From RYN-230 sp963813975 (lineage in GTDB: Bacteria > Actinomycetota > Actinomycetes > Streptosporangiales > Streptosporangiaceae): a stretch of 64,000 bases of DNA. The stretch covers positions 248,001-312,000 of the forward strand of contig CAWFAP010000007.1 of NCBI GenBank assembly GCA_963813975.1, in the 5' to 3' direction. This document shows, piece after piece, positions 43,335 to 52,124 of the stretch. Positions within the stretch are counted from its first letter, which is position 1, and each line of letters begins with the position of its first letter. The notes under the pieces are model-generated. The model was not told the origin of the DNA. It searched no databases and saw only the letters and a program-made list of their open reading frames with translations. Both the position numbers and the translations under genes were made by a program.

Positions 43335-44444
43335 ATGGAGGCCGCCGCCGAGTTCATCCGGCTGCACCACCGCGAGGTCCCGGGCGCGGGCCCGGTCGGG
43401 CCACGGCTGCGGGAGATACGCCGCGAGATCAGGCTGACCGGCACCTACCGGCATACGGTCGAGGAACTGGAGTTCGGCGCGCGGGTGGCGTGGCGCAACA
43501 GCAGCCGGTGCATCGGACGGCTGTACTGGAAGAGCCTCAAGGTCCGGGACCGCCGCGAGGTGGATACCGCGGCCGGTGTCGCGGCGGAGTGCGCGGCCCA
43601 CCTGCGGGCCGCCACGAACCACGGCCGGATCCGGCCCATCATCACGGTGTTCGCGCCGGACACCCCCGCCCGCAGCGGGCCGCGTATCTGGAACGAGCAG
43701 CTGGTCCGGTACGCCGGTTACCAGCAGCCGGACGGGTCCGTGCGCGGCGAGTCATCCAGCAGCGAGCTCACCGACCTGGCCCGCGGGCTCGGCTGGGACA
43801 CCGACGCCCAGGGCCGGTTCGATGTCCTGCCGCTGATCATCTCCGCCGGTGACGAACGCCCCCAGGTGTTCAGCCTGCCGCCGGACGCGGTCGCCGAGGT
43901 CCACCTCATCCACCCGCGCTTCCCATGGTTTGGTGAGCTGGCCCTGCGCTGGTACGCGGTGCCGGTCATCTGCGACATGTGCCTGGAGATCGGGGGCATC
44001 TGCTATCCGGCGGCCCCGTTCAACGGCTGGTACATGGGCACCGAGATCGGCGCGCGCAACCTGGCGGATCCCGGCCGCTACAACCAGCTGCCCGGCATCG
44101 CGGCCCGGATGGGGCTGGACACCACCCGGGACCGCTCGCTCTGGCGGGACCTGGCGCTCGTCGAGCTCAACCTCGCGGTGCTGCACTCGTTCGAGACGGC
44201 GGGCGTGACGATCACCGACCACCACACCGAGTCACGCCGTTTCCTGACCCACCTGGCCCGGGAGGAAGGGGCCGGCCGGGTCTGCCCGGCCGACTGGACG
44301 TGGATAGTCCCGCCGATCTCCGGCTCCGCCACCGACGTGTTCCACCGGTACTACGCGGAGGCGGAACTGCGCCCGGCTTACGCCCGTCATCAGCGGAAGC
44401 TCCCGGCCGTCCCGGCGGCGCCTGAGGGCGAAACCTGCTCGTAA
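43335..44444 (+). CDS. nos: Nitric oxide synthase oxygenase
   Basis: Bacterial NOS oxygenase, 369 aa from ATG 43335 (GTG 43329 also possible), forming NO and citrulline from arginine. The heme-thiolate ligand is Cys59 in AWRNSSRCIGR, followed by LYWKSLKVRD. The arginine-binding glutamate is in FNGWYMGTEIGARNL, and TDHHTESRRFL and the pterin-side WTWIVPPISGSATDVFH are present. There is no reductase domain, as in Bacillus and Deinococcus NOS, so electrons must come from separate proteins. It is downstream of the flavohemoglobin and upstream of glnB. The open frame extends to 42945, but that part is repeat-derived. Confidence 0.95.
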   Translation: MEAAAEFIRLHHREVPGAGPVGPRLREIRREIRLTGTYRHTVEELEFGARVAWRNSSRCIGRLYWKSLKVRDRREVDTAAGVAAECAAHLRAATNHGRIRPIITVFAPDTPARSGPRIWNEQLVRYAGYQQPDGSVRGESSSSELTDLARGLGWDTDAQGRFDVLPLIISAGDERPQVFSLPPDAVAEVHLIHPRFPWFGELALRWYAVPVICDMCLEIGGICYPAAPFNGWYMGTEIGARNLADPGRYNQLPGIAARMGLDTTRDRSLWRDLALVELNLAVLHSFETAGVTITDHHTESRRFLTHLAREEGAGRVCPADWTWIVPPISGSATDVFHRYYAEAELRPAYARHQRKLPAVPAAPEGETCS

Positions 44445-44549
44445 CATGTGACCCACGTCTTTCACTCCCCCGAAACACTCTGTGATAGCGGGCGAAACGC
44501 CTTAGGCGGAAGGTCGGCACAGGACAGGGTGCCCCGAGAAGGTGGTCGC

Positions 44550-44888
44550 ATGAAGCTCATCACTGCCGTAATCAAACCGTTCAAGCTGGACGAAGTGAAG
44601 GCGGCGTTGCAGGCCTTTGGTGTCCATGGGATGACTGTGAGTGAGGCCAGTGGGTACGGCCGCCAGCGCGGTCACACGGAGGTCTACCGGGGAGCTGAGT
44701 ACCAGGTTGACCTGGTGCCCAAGGTAAGACTGGAAGTGCTCGCCGACGACGAGGACGCCGACGACCTGATCGGTGTGATCGTCAAGGCAGCTCAGACTGG
44801 GCGTATTGGGGACGGGAAGGTCTGGGCCGTCCCGGTTGAGACGGTTGTGCGGGTCCGGACTGGTGAGCGCGGTTCCGGCGCGCTTTAG
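44550..44888 (+). CDS. glnB: Nitrogen regulatory protein PII
   Basis: Trimeric nitrogen/energy sensor of 112 aa binding 2-oxoglutarate and ATP/ADP. The T-loop has YGRQRGHTEVYRGAEYQVDL with the modifiable Tyr51. The C-terminal part shows TGRIGDGKVWAVPVE. GAGAAGGTGG precedes the ATG at 44550. In actinobacteria this residue is adenylylated by GlnD, the next gene. The usual adjoining ammonium transporter gene amt is not present here. Confidence 0.96.
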   Translation: MKLITAVIKPFKLDEVKAALQAFGVHGMTVSEASGYGRQRGHTEVYRGAEYQVDLVPKVRLEVLADDEDADDLIGVIVKAAQTGRIGDGKVWAVPVETVVRVRTGERGSGAL

Positions 44889-44949
44889 CCCTAAGCGATA
44901 GAGGTCTGATCGGAGTGCGGAGTACGGGTCGGGGGGCTGGGCAGTCGTG

Positions 44950-47208
44950 ATGTCCGCACCTTCGGCCCGCCCGCGGCCCGACGGGCCGCCCCTGACATCG
45001 TTCGCCGCCGACCGCGCCCGGCGGAGTGCGGAAACTGACCGCTGGCTGGCGTCCCTGCTGGGCGCGGAATCCGGGGTCGCCCTGGTCGCGGTGGGCGGCT
45101 ACGGGCGCCGTGAGCTGCTGCCCGGCAGCGATCTGGATGTGCTCCTGCTGCATGACGGGCGGGATGGCATTGCCGCGATGGCCGACCGGATCTGGTATCC
45201 GATCTGGGACTCCGGCACCCGGCTCGACCACGCAGTGCGCACCACGGCGGAAGCCCGCCGGGTGGCCAGGAGCGACCTGAAGGTGGTCCTCGGGCTGCTG
45301 TACGCCCGGCACGTGGCGGGCGACCCTGACCTCACCAACGCGCTGCGCCTCGGGGCCCTGGAGGACTGGCGGGCCTCCGCCGGCACCCGGCTGGCCGAAC
45401 TGCAGGCGCTGCACGTCGAGCGGACCCAGCGCAGCGGCGAGCTGGCCTTCCTGCTCGAGCCCGACCTCAAGGAAGCGCGGGGCGGGCTGCGCGATGTGCA
45501 CGCCATCCAGGCCATCGCGGCCGCCTGGGTGGCCCCCGGTCCCGGGCCCCGGGTCCGGGCCGCGTACGAGTCGATCATGGATGCGCGTCACGCGCTGCAC
45601 GAGATCACCGGCCGGCCCGCGGACCGGCTCGTCCTGCAGGAGCAGGACGAGGTGGCCCGGGTGCTCGGGCTGCTGGACGCGGACGCGCTCATGCGCCACC
45701 TCGCCGGGTCCGGCCGGGCCGTCGCCTACTCGGTCGACCAGGCGTTCCGGCAGGCCCAGCGCAGCCGGGGCGGCCGGCGGCGGGGCAAGGCCCAGCGCCG
45801 CCCGCTGGCGGACGGGCTGGTCGAGCAGGACGGCGAGGTCGTGCTCGCCCGGGCCGCGGATCCGGCCTGCGACCCGGCGCTCCCGCTGCGCGCCGCGGCC
45901 GCGGCCGCCCAGGCCGCGCTGGCCCTGGCGCCGCGCACGCTGACCCGGCTGGCCGAGTGCCCGCCGCTGCCGGTGCCCTGGCCGCCGGAAGCCCGGGACG
46001 CCCTGGTCGCCCTGCTCGGCGCGGGCCCGCCCGCCGTGCCGGTCTGGGAAGCGCTGGACCAGGAAGGCCTGGTCGCGAGCCTGCTGCCGGACTGGGACCG
46101 GGTGCGCAACCGGCCCCAGCGCAACCCGCTGCACACCTTCACGGTGGACCGGCACCTGGTGGAAACCGCCGGGCGGGCAGCCGTCCTCACCCGGGACGTG
46201 GCCCGGCCCGACCTGCTCCTGCTCTCCGCGCTGCTGCATGACATCGGCAAGGGGTGGCCGGGTGACCACCGGGTCACCGGTGAGGTCGTGGCCCGGGACG
46301 TGGCCCGCCGCGTCGGGCTCGGCCCGTCCGACGCGGAACTGGTCGCCGGGGCGGTCCGGCATCATCTGCTGCTGCCGCAGACGGCGACGCGCCGTGATCT
46401 CGACGATCCGGTTACCGTGGCCCAGGTGGCCTCCGTGGTCGGCGGCCGGCCGCTGCTCGAGCTGCTGCACGCGCTGGCCATCGCGGACGGCCAGGCGACC
46501 GGCCCGGCCGCCTGGAACGACTGGAAGGAAGGCCTGGTCGGCGACCTGGTCCGCCGGGTGGAGTCGCGGCTGGCCGGGGAGGTGCCGGCCGAGCCGCTGC
46601 CGCTGCGCCCGGACCAGGCGGCGCTGGCCGAGGAGGGGGCGCCCGCGGCCCGGCTGAAGGGCTCCGAGGTGACCATCGTCGCCCCGGACCGGCCCGGGCT
46701 GCTGTGGCAGGCCGCCGGCGTGCTCGCCTCGCACCGGCTGGCGGTGCGCTCGGCGAACGCTACCTCGCACGGGAACATGGCCGTGGCCGCCTTCACCGTC
46801 GTCCCGGAGTACGGCGACCCGCCCGATGCCGACCTGGTCACCAGCGACCTGCGCCGGGCCCTGGAGGGGCGGCTCGACGTGGCGGAGCGGCTGGAGCGCC
46901 GGATGCGCGCCTACCGGGAGTCGCCGGTGCCGGTTCCGGTGGCCCCGCCCAAGGTCACCCTGGTGGACGACGCCTCGCGGACCGCGACCGTGGTCGAAGT
47001 GCGCGCCCACGACGCCCCCGGGCTGCTGTGGCGGATCGGCCGTGCGCTCGGCGACTGCGGCCTGGACGTGAAGGCGGCCCGGGTGGAGACGCTCGGCGCC
47101 GAGGCGGTGGACGTGTTCTACGTGGTGGACGCGTCCGGCGGCCCGCTCGGCGGCTCCCGGATCCGGGGCAAGATCGCCGCCCAGGTGCTCGCGGCGCTCA
47201 CCAGCTGA
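44950..47208 (+). CDS. glnD: [Protein-PII] nucleotidyltransferase/deadenylylase GlnD
   Basis: Bifunctional modifier of PII, 752 aa. The nucleotidyltransferase domain has GGYGRRELLPGSDLDVLLLH near residue 55-75. The HD domain has LLSALLHDIGKGWPGDH. Two ACT domains lie at the C-terminus (TIVAPDRPGLLWQAAGV and VEVRAHDAPGLLWRIGRAL). ATG 44950 directly follows GTG 44947; either may start. In Streptomyces the homologue adenylylates GlnK. It forms an operon with glnB. Confidence 0.94.
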   Translation: MSAPSARPRPDGPPLTSFAADRARRSAETDRWLASLLGAESGVALVAVGGYGRRELLPGSDLDVLLLHDGRDGIAAMADRIWYPIWDSGTRLDHAVRTTAEARRVARSDLKVVLGLLYARHVAGDPDLTNALRLGALEDWRASAGTRLAELQALHVERTQRSGELAFLLEPDLKEARGGLRDVHAIQAIAAAWVAPGPGPRVRAAYESIMDARHALHEITGRPADRLVLQEQDEVARVLGLLDADALMRHLAGSGRAVAYSVDQAFRQAQRSRGGRRRGKAQRRPLADGLVEQDGEVVLARAADPACDPALPLRAAAAAAQAALALAPRTLTRLAECPPLPVPWPPEARDALVALLGAGPPAVPVWEALDQEGLVASLLPDWDRVRNRPQRNPLHTFTVDRHLVETAGRAAVLTRDVARPDLLLLSALLHDIGKGWPGDHRVTGEVVARDVARRVGLGPSDAELVAGAVRHHLLLPQTATRRDLDDPVTVAQVASVVGGRPLLELLHALAIADGQATGPAAWNDWKEGLVGDLVRRVESRLAGEVPAEPLPLRPDQAALAEEGAPAARLKGSEVTIVAPDRPGLLWQAAGVLASHRLAVRSANATSHGNMAVAAFTVVPEYGDPPDADLVTSDLRRALEGRLDVAERLERRMRAYRESPVPVPVAPPKVTLVDDASRTATVVEVRAHDAPGLLWRIGRALGDCGLDVKAARVETLGAEAVDVFYVVDASGGPLGGSRIRGKIAAQVLAALTS

Positions 47209-47290
47209 TCCGGCCAGCTGACCCAAGATCGCCGGCCGGGCCGTGCCAGGGGCACTGACCCGGTGGCCATGACCGGATAGCCTGGGAAGC

Positions 47291-49003
47291 GTGTTCGAGA
47301 CTCTCTCCGACCGGCTGACCCAGGTCTTCTCCACCCTGCGCGGGCGTGGGCGCCTGTCCGCGGCCGACATCGACGCGACGGCCCGCGAGATCCGCATCGC
47401 CCTGCTCGAGGCGGACGTGGCCCTCCCCGTGGTGCGGGAGTTCATCGCCCGCATCAAGGAGCGCGCGTCGTCGGAAGAGGTCTCCGGGGCGCTCAACCCG
47501 GCCCAGCAGGTCATCAAGATCGTCCACGAGGAACTCATCGGGATCCTCGGCGGCGAGGCGCGCAGGCTGCGGTTCGCCAAGGTCCCGCCGACCGTGATCA
47601 TGCTGGCGGGCCTGCAGGGTTCCGGTAAGACCACGCTGGCCGGCAAGCTCGCCCTCTGGCTGCAGCGCCAGGGCAACACGCCGATGCTGGTCGCCGCGGA
47701 CCTGCAGCGCCCCAACGCGGTCCAGCAGCTGCAGGTGCTGGGCGAGCGGGCCGGGGTGCCGGTCTACGCTCCCGAGCCGGGCAACGGGGTGGGCGACCCG
47801 GTCCAGGTGGCCCGCGACTCGATCGAGGAGTCCCGCCGCCGCCAGCACAACGTGGTCGTGATCGACACCGCGGGCCGGCTGGGCATCGACGAGGAGATGA
47901 TGCGGCAGGCCGCGTCGATCAGAGACGCCACCGACCCGGACGAGATCCTGTTCGTGGTGGACGCGATGATCGGCCAGGACGCGGTGGCCACCGCCCAGGC
48001 GTTCCTGGACGGAGTCGGCTACGACGGCGTCGTGCTGACCAAGCTGGACGGCGACGCCCGCGGTGGCGCGGCGCTGTCGATCGCCGAGCTGACCGGGCGC
48101 CCGGTGATGTTCGCGTCCTCCGGGGAGAAGCTCGAGGACTTCGACGTCTTCCACCCCGACCGGATGGCCTCGCGGATCCTCGACATGGGCGACATGCTCA
48201 CCCTGATCGAGCAGGCGGAGCGGGCCTTCGACGAGGACCAGGCCGCCTCCATGGCCAGCAAGCTCGCCTCCGGCGAGGGCTTCACGCTGGAGGACTTCGT
48301 CGAGCAGCTGGCCATGGTGCGCAAGCTCGGCCCCATCGGCAACCTGCTCGGCATGCTGCCCGGTGCGGGACAGAACCGCGAGCTGCTCAGCCAGATCAGC
48401 GACAAGGACCTGGACCGGGCGGCGGCCATCGTCAACTCGATGACCCCCGCGGAACGGCACAACCCGAAGATCCTCAACGGAAGCCGCCGGTCACGGATCG
48501 CCAACGGCTCCGGCGTCACCGTGGGTGAGGTGAACAACCTCGTCATCCGGTTCCTCGAGGGCCAGAAGATGATGCGGCAGATGATGAGCGGCGGCGGGAT
48601 GCCGGGCATGCCGGCCATCCCGGGCATGCGGCGGCCTGCCACCAAGAGCGCCAAGGGCAAGAAGAACAACAAGAAGAAGCCCAAGGGCGGCCGTCCGGGC
48701 GGCAACCCGGCGGCGGCGAAGGCGGGCGCCCCCAAGACCGCCGGCGCCCCGGCAGCCGGCAACGGCGCGGGCCCGGCCCTCCCCCCTGGCCTGGGCGCGG
48801 GCGCGATGCCCGGCTCCCAGGAGGAACTGGCCGCGAGCCTGGAGGCGCTGACCTCCAACCCGGCCGCGCTCCGGGCCGCAGGCAAGGTCGCCAGCAAGAT
48901 GCCCCCGCCCGACTCGCTGACCGGGGGGACGTCCGGGCCGGCCAGCCTGCCGGCCGGCTTCGGTCTGCTGCGGCGCAACCGCAAGAAGGACGACGAGAAG
49001 TAG
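47291..49003 (+). CDS. ffh: Signal recognition particle protein Ffh
   Basis: SRP54 GTPase of 570 aa. The NG domain has GLQGSGKTT (107-115), DTAGRLGIDEEM and TKLDGDARGGAAL. The methionine-rich M domain includes GQKMMRQMMSGGGMPGM. After the M domain there is a lysine-rich and then Gly/Ala/Pro tail of about 110 residues, longer than in E. coli. GTG start. It works with 4.5S RNA and FtsY in membrane protein targeting. Confidence 0.96.
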   Translation: MFETLSDRLTQVFSTLRGRGRLSAADIDATAREIRIALLEADVALPVVREFIARIKERASSEEVSGALNPAQQVIKIVHEELIGILGGEARRLRFAKVPPTVIMLAGLQGSGKTTLAGKLALWLQRQGNTPMLVAADLQRPNAVQQLQVLGERAGVPVYAPEPGNGVGDPVQVARDSIEESRRRQHNVVVIDTAGRLGIDEEMMRQAASIRDATDPDEILFVVDAMIGQDAVATAQAFLDGVGYDGVVLTKLDGDARGGAALSIAELTGRPVMFASSGEKLEDFDVFHPDRMASRILDMGDMLTLIEQAERAFDEDQAASMASKLASGEGFTLEDFVEQLAMVRKLGPIGNLLGMLPGAGQNRELLSQISDKDLDRAAAIVNSMTPAERHNPKILNGSRRSRIANGSGVTVGEVNNLVIRFLEGQKMMRQMMSGGGMPGMPAIPGMRRPATKSAKGKKNNKKKPKGGRPGGNPAAAKAGAPKTAGAPAAGNGAGPALPPGLGAGAMPGSQEELAASLEALTSNPAALRAAGKVASKMPPPDSLTGGTSGPASLPAGFGLLRRNRKKDDEK

Positions 49004-49014
49004 CCCCGCGCTCT

Positions 49015-49032
49015 GCCTCGTCACCGTGAGGC
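49015..49032 (+). terminator. Weak hairpin after ffh
   Basis: GCCTC (49015-49019) / GAGGC (49028-49032), 8-nt loop, followed by TTGTT. It is 11 bp after the ffh stop. Confidence 0.35.
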
Positions 49033-49259
49033 TTGTTCCGCCCTAACGGTCTTCACGTCGTGATCACGCCTGGCTGGGGCGGGGATTCCGCCACGATTAC
49101 GCCCTGCCCCCGTGTGTCTGGCACAATGTGACGGTCACCCCGGGATCCGGCGACGCCCTCTCACGCTCGCCGCCCTGGGACCGAGCAGGCCGACGCGGTG
49201 GTCCTCACCCGGCGCGAGCGGTGCCTGCAATCCGAGCTTTACTGGGAGAGACCACACCC

Positions 49260-50073
49260 GTGGCTGTCAAGATCAAGCTGAAGCGCATGGGCAAGATCCA
49301 TGCGCCGTTTTACCGGATCATCGTGGCTGACGCCCGCACCAAGCGGGACGGCCGCGCGATCGAGGAGATCGGCAAGTACCACCCCAAGAACGAGCCCTCG
49401 TTCATCGAGGTCGACTCCGACCGCGCCCAGTACTGGCTGTCTGTCGGCGCCCAGCCCACCGACCCGGTCCGCAAGATCCTGGAGATCACCGGGGACTGGC
49501 AGAAGTTCAAGGGCCTGCCTGGTGCCGAGGGAACACTGAGGACCGCGCCGGCCAAGGCGGACAAGAAGGACGCGTACGCGGCGGCCGTGGCCGAGGCGGT
49601 CGGCACCGGCGACGGCGCCAAGGGCAAGGGCCGCAAGGCCGGGGCCAAGGCCGACGGCGACCAGGCGGGCGCGGAAGCGGGCGGCGCGAAGGCCGGCTCG
49701 GGCCGGTCGTCGGGCCGGACCGGCGGCCGGCAGGCCACCGCGGCTAAGACGGCCAAGCCGGACGCGGCCAAGGCAGACTCTCCGAAGGCAGACTCTCCGA
49801 AGGCTGACTCCCCGAAGGCGACCGAAGGCGGACGCGGCCAAGGCGGACGCGGCTAAGCCGGATGCGGCTAAGCCGGATGCGGCCAAGGCGGACTCCGCCC
49901 CGGCCGACGCGGCCGCGGACGAGAAGCCCGCCAAGGCCAGCGCGGGCCAGGCGGCGGATGCGTCGCACGCCGATGCGGCCGTAGACGAAAAGCCGGCCAA
50001 GGCCAGCGCGGACCAGGCGGCGGAGCCCGCCGGGGCCGAGCCGGTGGCCGCGGAGCAGGGCGACGGAGCCTGA
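49260..50073 (+). CDS. rpsP: Ribosomal protein bS16 with long repeat tail, frameshifted in the tail
   Basis: The first 80 residues are a complete bS16 (MAVKIKLKRMGKIHAPFYRI at the start, then EEIGKYHPKNEPSFIEV). A long Ala/Lys/Asp tail follows with KADSP repeats. In the first frame it stops at 49856. A second frame continues the same composition (KADAAKPDAAKPDAA, then EKPAKASA repeats) to TGA 50071-50073, one base before the KH gene. The switch is at about 49821 (GCG A CCG AAG GCG GAC), where one base is extra or two are missing inside the repeats. The ribosomal core is unaffected. GGGAG upstream of GTG 49260 supports the start. Confidence 0.9.
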
Positions 50074-50074
50074 C

Positions 50075-50317
50075 ATGCTGGAAGAGGCCCTCGAGCACCT
50101 GGTGAAGGGCATCGTAGAACACCCGGATGAGGTCCGGGTGGACAGTCACGGGCTGCGCCGGGGCCGGGTTCTCGAGGTGCGGGTCCACCCCGAGGACCTT
50201 GGCAAGGTCATCGGCCGGGGCGGCCGGACCGCCAAGGCGCTGCGTACCGTGATCGGCTCGCTGGCGGGCGGCAAGTACGTCCGGGTTGACCTGCTGGACG
50301 TGGACGAGGTCCGCTAA
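50075..50317 (+). CDS. khpA: KH-domain RNA-binding protein
   Basis: RNA-binding protein of 80 aa consisting of one KH domain with the GxxG loop in VIGRGGRTAKALRTVIG. It has the conserved start MLEEALEHLVKGIVEHPDEV. It lies between rpsP and rimM as in most Gram-positive genomes. Confidence 0.95.
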   Translation: MLEEALEHLVKGIVEHPDEVRVDSHGLRRGRVLEVRVHPEDLGKVIGRGGRTAKALRTVIGSLAGGKYVRVDLLDVDEVR

Positions 50318-50323
50318 CCCGTC

Positions 50324-51169
50324 ATGCAACTGGTGGTCGGCCGGATCACCCGGCCGCACGGGGTCCGCGGCGAAGTGTCGGTGGAAGTGCGTACCGACGA
50401 GCCCGACCGGCGCTTCGCCGTGGGTCACGTGCTGGCCACCGACCCGGTCGCGGCCGGCCCGCTCACGGTGGAATCGATCCGCTGGCATTCCGGCCGGCTC
50501 CTGATCCAGTTCGCCGGGGTTACCGACCGGAACCAGGCCGACGAACTGCGCGGGACCTGGCTCACGCTGGACTCGGCCGAGGCCGGGCCCTCGGATGACC
50601 CGGATGAGTTCCACGACGCGGAGCTGATCGGGCTCGCCGTGGTCACGACCTCGGGCGAGCCCGTGGGCCGGGTCACGGACGTCCGCCACTTCGGGCAGGA
50701 CCTGCTCGTCATCGAGCCCGGGCCGGCCGGGTCATCCCCGGGGGCCCAGGCCGGATCGGCCGCGGCCGGGTCAGCCCAGGCCGGGCCAGCCCCGGCACAG
50801 TCAGTCCCGGCACAGTCAGTCCCGGCACAGTCAGCCCCGGCTGGGCCGGTCCCTGCCGGGCCGCTGGCGCCCGGCGGCCCGGCGCGCCGGGCATCCGGCA
50901 GCGAGCTGCTGGTCCCGTTCGTGGCCGCGATCGTGCCCGAGGTCGACGTGGCCGCGGGCCGGCTCGTCATCGACCCTCCGCCCGGGCTGCTCGAGCTGGC
51001 CGCCGGGGAACCCGGTCCCGCCGGCCCGGCCGGTCCGGTGCCCACCGGTCCAGCGCCCACCGGTCCAGCGCCCACCGGTCCGGCACGCACCGGTCCAGCG
51101 CCCACCGGTCCGGCACGAAACGGTCCAGCGCCAACCGGTCCGGCACGAAACGGTCCAGCAGGAAGCTGA
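50324..51169 (+). CDS. rimM: Ribosome maturation factor RimM with repeat inserts
   Basis: Binds uS19 and assists 30S assembly; 281 aa against about 170-180 normally. The N-terminal domain has VVGRITRPHGVRGEV and GVTDRNQADELRG; the PRC-like C-terminal domain (ELIGLAVVTTSGEPVGRV ... LLVPFVAAIVPEVDV) is split by an insert of about 50 residues with PAQSV repeats (about 145-190). A tail of about 45 residues of PTGPA/RNGPA repeats follows the normal end. Both arrays have a 15-nt period. trmD starts directly after. Confidence 0.93.
   Translation: MQLVVGRITRPHGVRGEVSVEVRTDEPDRRFAVGHVLATDPVAAGPLTVESIRWHSGRLLIQFAGVTDRNQADELRGTWLTLDSAEAGPSDDPDEFHDAELIGLAVVTTSGEPVGRVTDVRHFGQDLLVIEPGPAGSSPGAQAGSAAAGSAQAGPAPAQSVPAQSVPAQSAPAGPVPAGPLAPGGPARRASGSELLVPFVAAIVPEVDVAAGRLVIDPPPGLLELAAGEPGPAGPAGPVPTGPAPTGPAPTGPARTGPAPTGPARNGPAPTGPARNGPAGS
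50800..50842. repeat. 15-nt tandem array inside rimM (insert)
   Basis: Three units of CCGGCACAGTCAGTC, encoding PAQSV, inside the C-terminal domain of RimM. Confidence 0.85.
51040..51161. repeat. 15-nt tandem array at the 3' end of rimM
   Basis: About eight units of CCCACCGGTCCAGCG type, encoding PTGPA with R/N variants. Confidence 0.9.
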
Positions 51170-51179
51170 GGTGAGCCGG

Positions 51180-51983
51180 GTGCGCATCGACATCATCACG
51201 ATTTTCCCGGACTACTTCACGCCGCTCAGCGTCTCGCTGCTGGGCAAGGCGGCGTCGCGCGGGGATCTCGGCCTCCAGGTGCACGACCTGCGGACCTGGG
51301 CTCACGGGGTGCACCGCGCCGTGGACGACGCCCCGTTCGGCGGCGGCCCGGGGATGGTGATGTCGCCGGAGCCCTGGGGTGAGGCGCTCGACGCGGTGAC
51401 CGGCTCGCGCCCGGGACCGGCCCGGCTCGTGGTCCCCACCCCCGCGGGGGTCCCGTTCACGCAGGCGATGGCCGCGGACTGGTCCCGTTGCGGATGGCTG
51501 GTTTTTGCTTGTGGCCGGTACGAGGGGATCGACGCGCGCGTCGTGGCCGAGGCGCGGGAGCGGATGCCGGTCGATGAGGTGTCCATCGGGGACTACGTGC
51601 TGTCCGGGGGCGAGCCCGCGGTCCTGGTCATGGTGGACGCGGTCGGCCGCCTGCTGCCCGGCGTCCTCGGCAACGCGGATTCCGCGGCGGACGATTCGTT
51701 CGGGGGCGGCGAGGGCCCGATGGCCGGCCTGCTCGAAGGGCCGGCGTACACGCGGCCCCGGGTCTGGCGCGGGCGCGAGGTCCCGCCGGTCCTGCTGTCC
51801 GGGGATCACGCGGCCATCGCCCGCTGGCGGCGGGATCAGGCGCTGCGGCGGACCGCCGCGCTGCGCCCGGATCTGGCCGCCCGCCTGCTCGCTGGCGAGG
51901 CCGGAACGCACCTCGATGCACGGGACCGCCAGGTGCTCATTGAGGCTGGCTTCCCGATCAGTGCGGAAGATATGGCACACTGA
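51180..51983 (+). CDS. trmD: tRNA (guanine(37)-N1)-methyltransferase
   Basis: SPOUT-class methyltransferase protecting tRNAs from frameshifting, 267 aa. Knot motifs are FGGGPGMVM, FACGRYEGIDARV and SIGDYVLSGGE. GTG 51180 gives VRIDIITIFPDYF, the family start, with GAGGTG six bases upstream. GTG 51171 is in frame but would leave no proper Shine-Dalgarno. Member of the rpsP-khpA-rimM-trmD-rplS cluster. Confidence 0.95.
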   Translation: MRIDIITIFPDYFTPLSVSLLGKAASRGDLGLQVHDLRTWAHGVHRAVDDAPFGGGPGMVMSPEPWGEALDAVTGSRPGPARLVVPTPAGVPFTQAMAADWSRCGWLVFACGRYEGIDARVVAEARERMPVDEVSIGDYVLSGGEPAVLVMVDAVGRLLPGVLGNADSAADDSFGGGEGPMAGLLEGPAYTRPRVWRGREVPPVLLSGDHAAIARWRRDQALRRTAALRPDLAARLLAGEAGTHLDARDRQVLIEAGFPISAEDMAH

Positions 51984-52124
51984 AGTCTGCCACCCACACC
52001 AGGCCGACCCTGCGGGTGCGCGTCCTGGTGCCCTCAGCGCCCAGGAAGACAACGACCACCGACGAGACGATGCCACGCGTTCGCTGGCCTGTGCGCGCGT
52101 GAGGACAACTGAGGAACCGCAGCC

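Noticed and set aside
44782..47715. Minus-strand open frame of 977 codons opposite glnD
   Set aside because: Shadow caused by extreme GC bias; glnD on the plus strand has full domain support.
51984..52124. Autoregulatory leader RNA before rplS
   Set aside because: No convincing conserved hairpin pattern could be drawn by eye; only a covariance search would decide.
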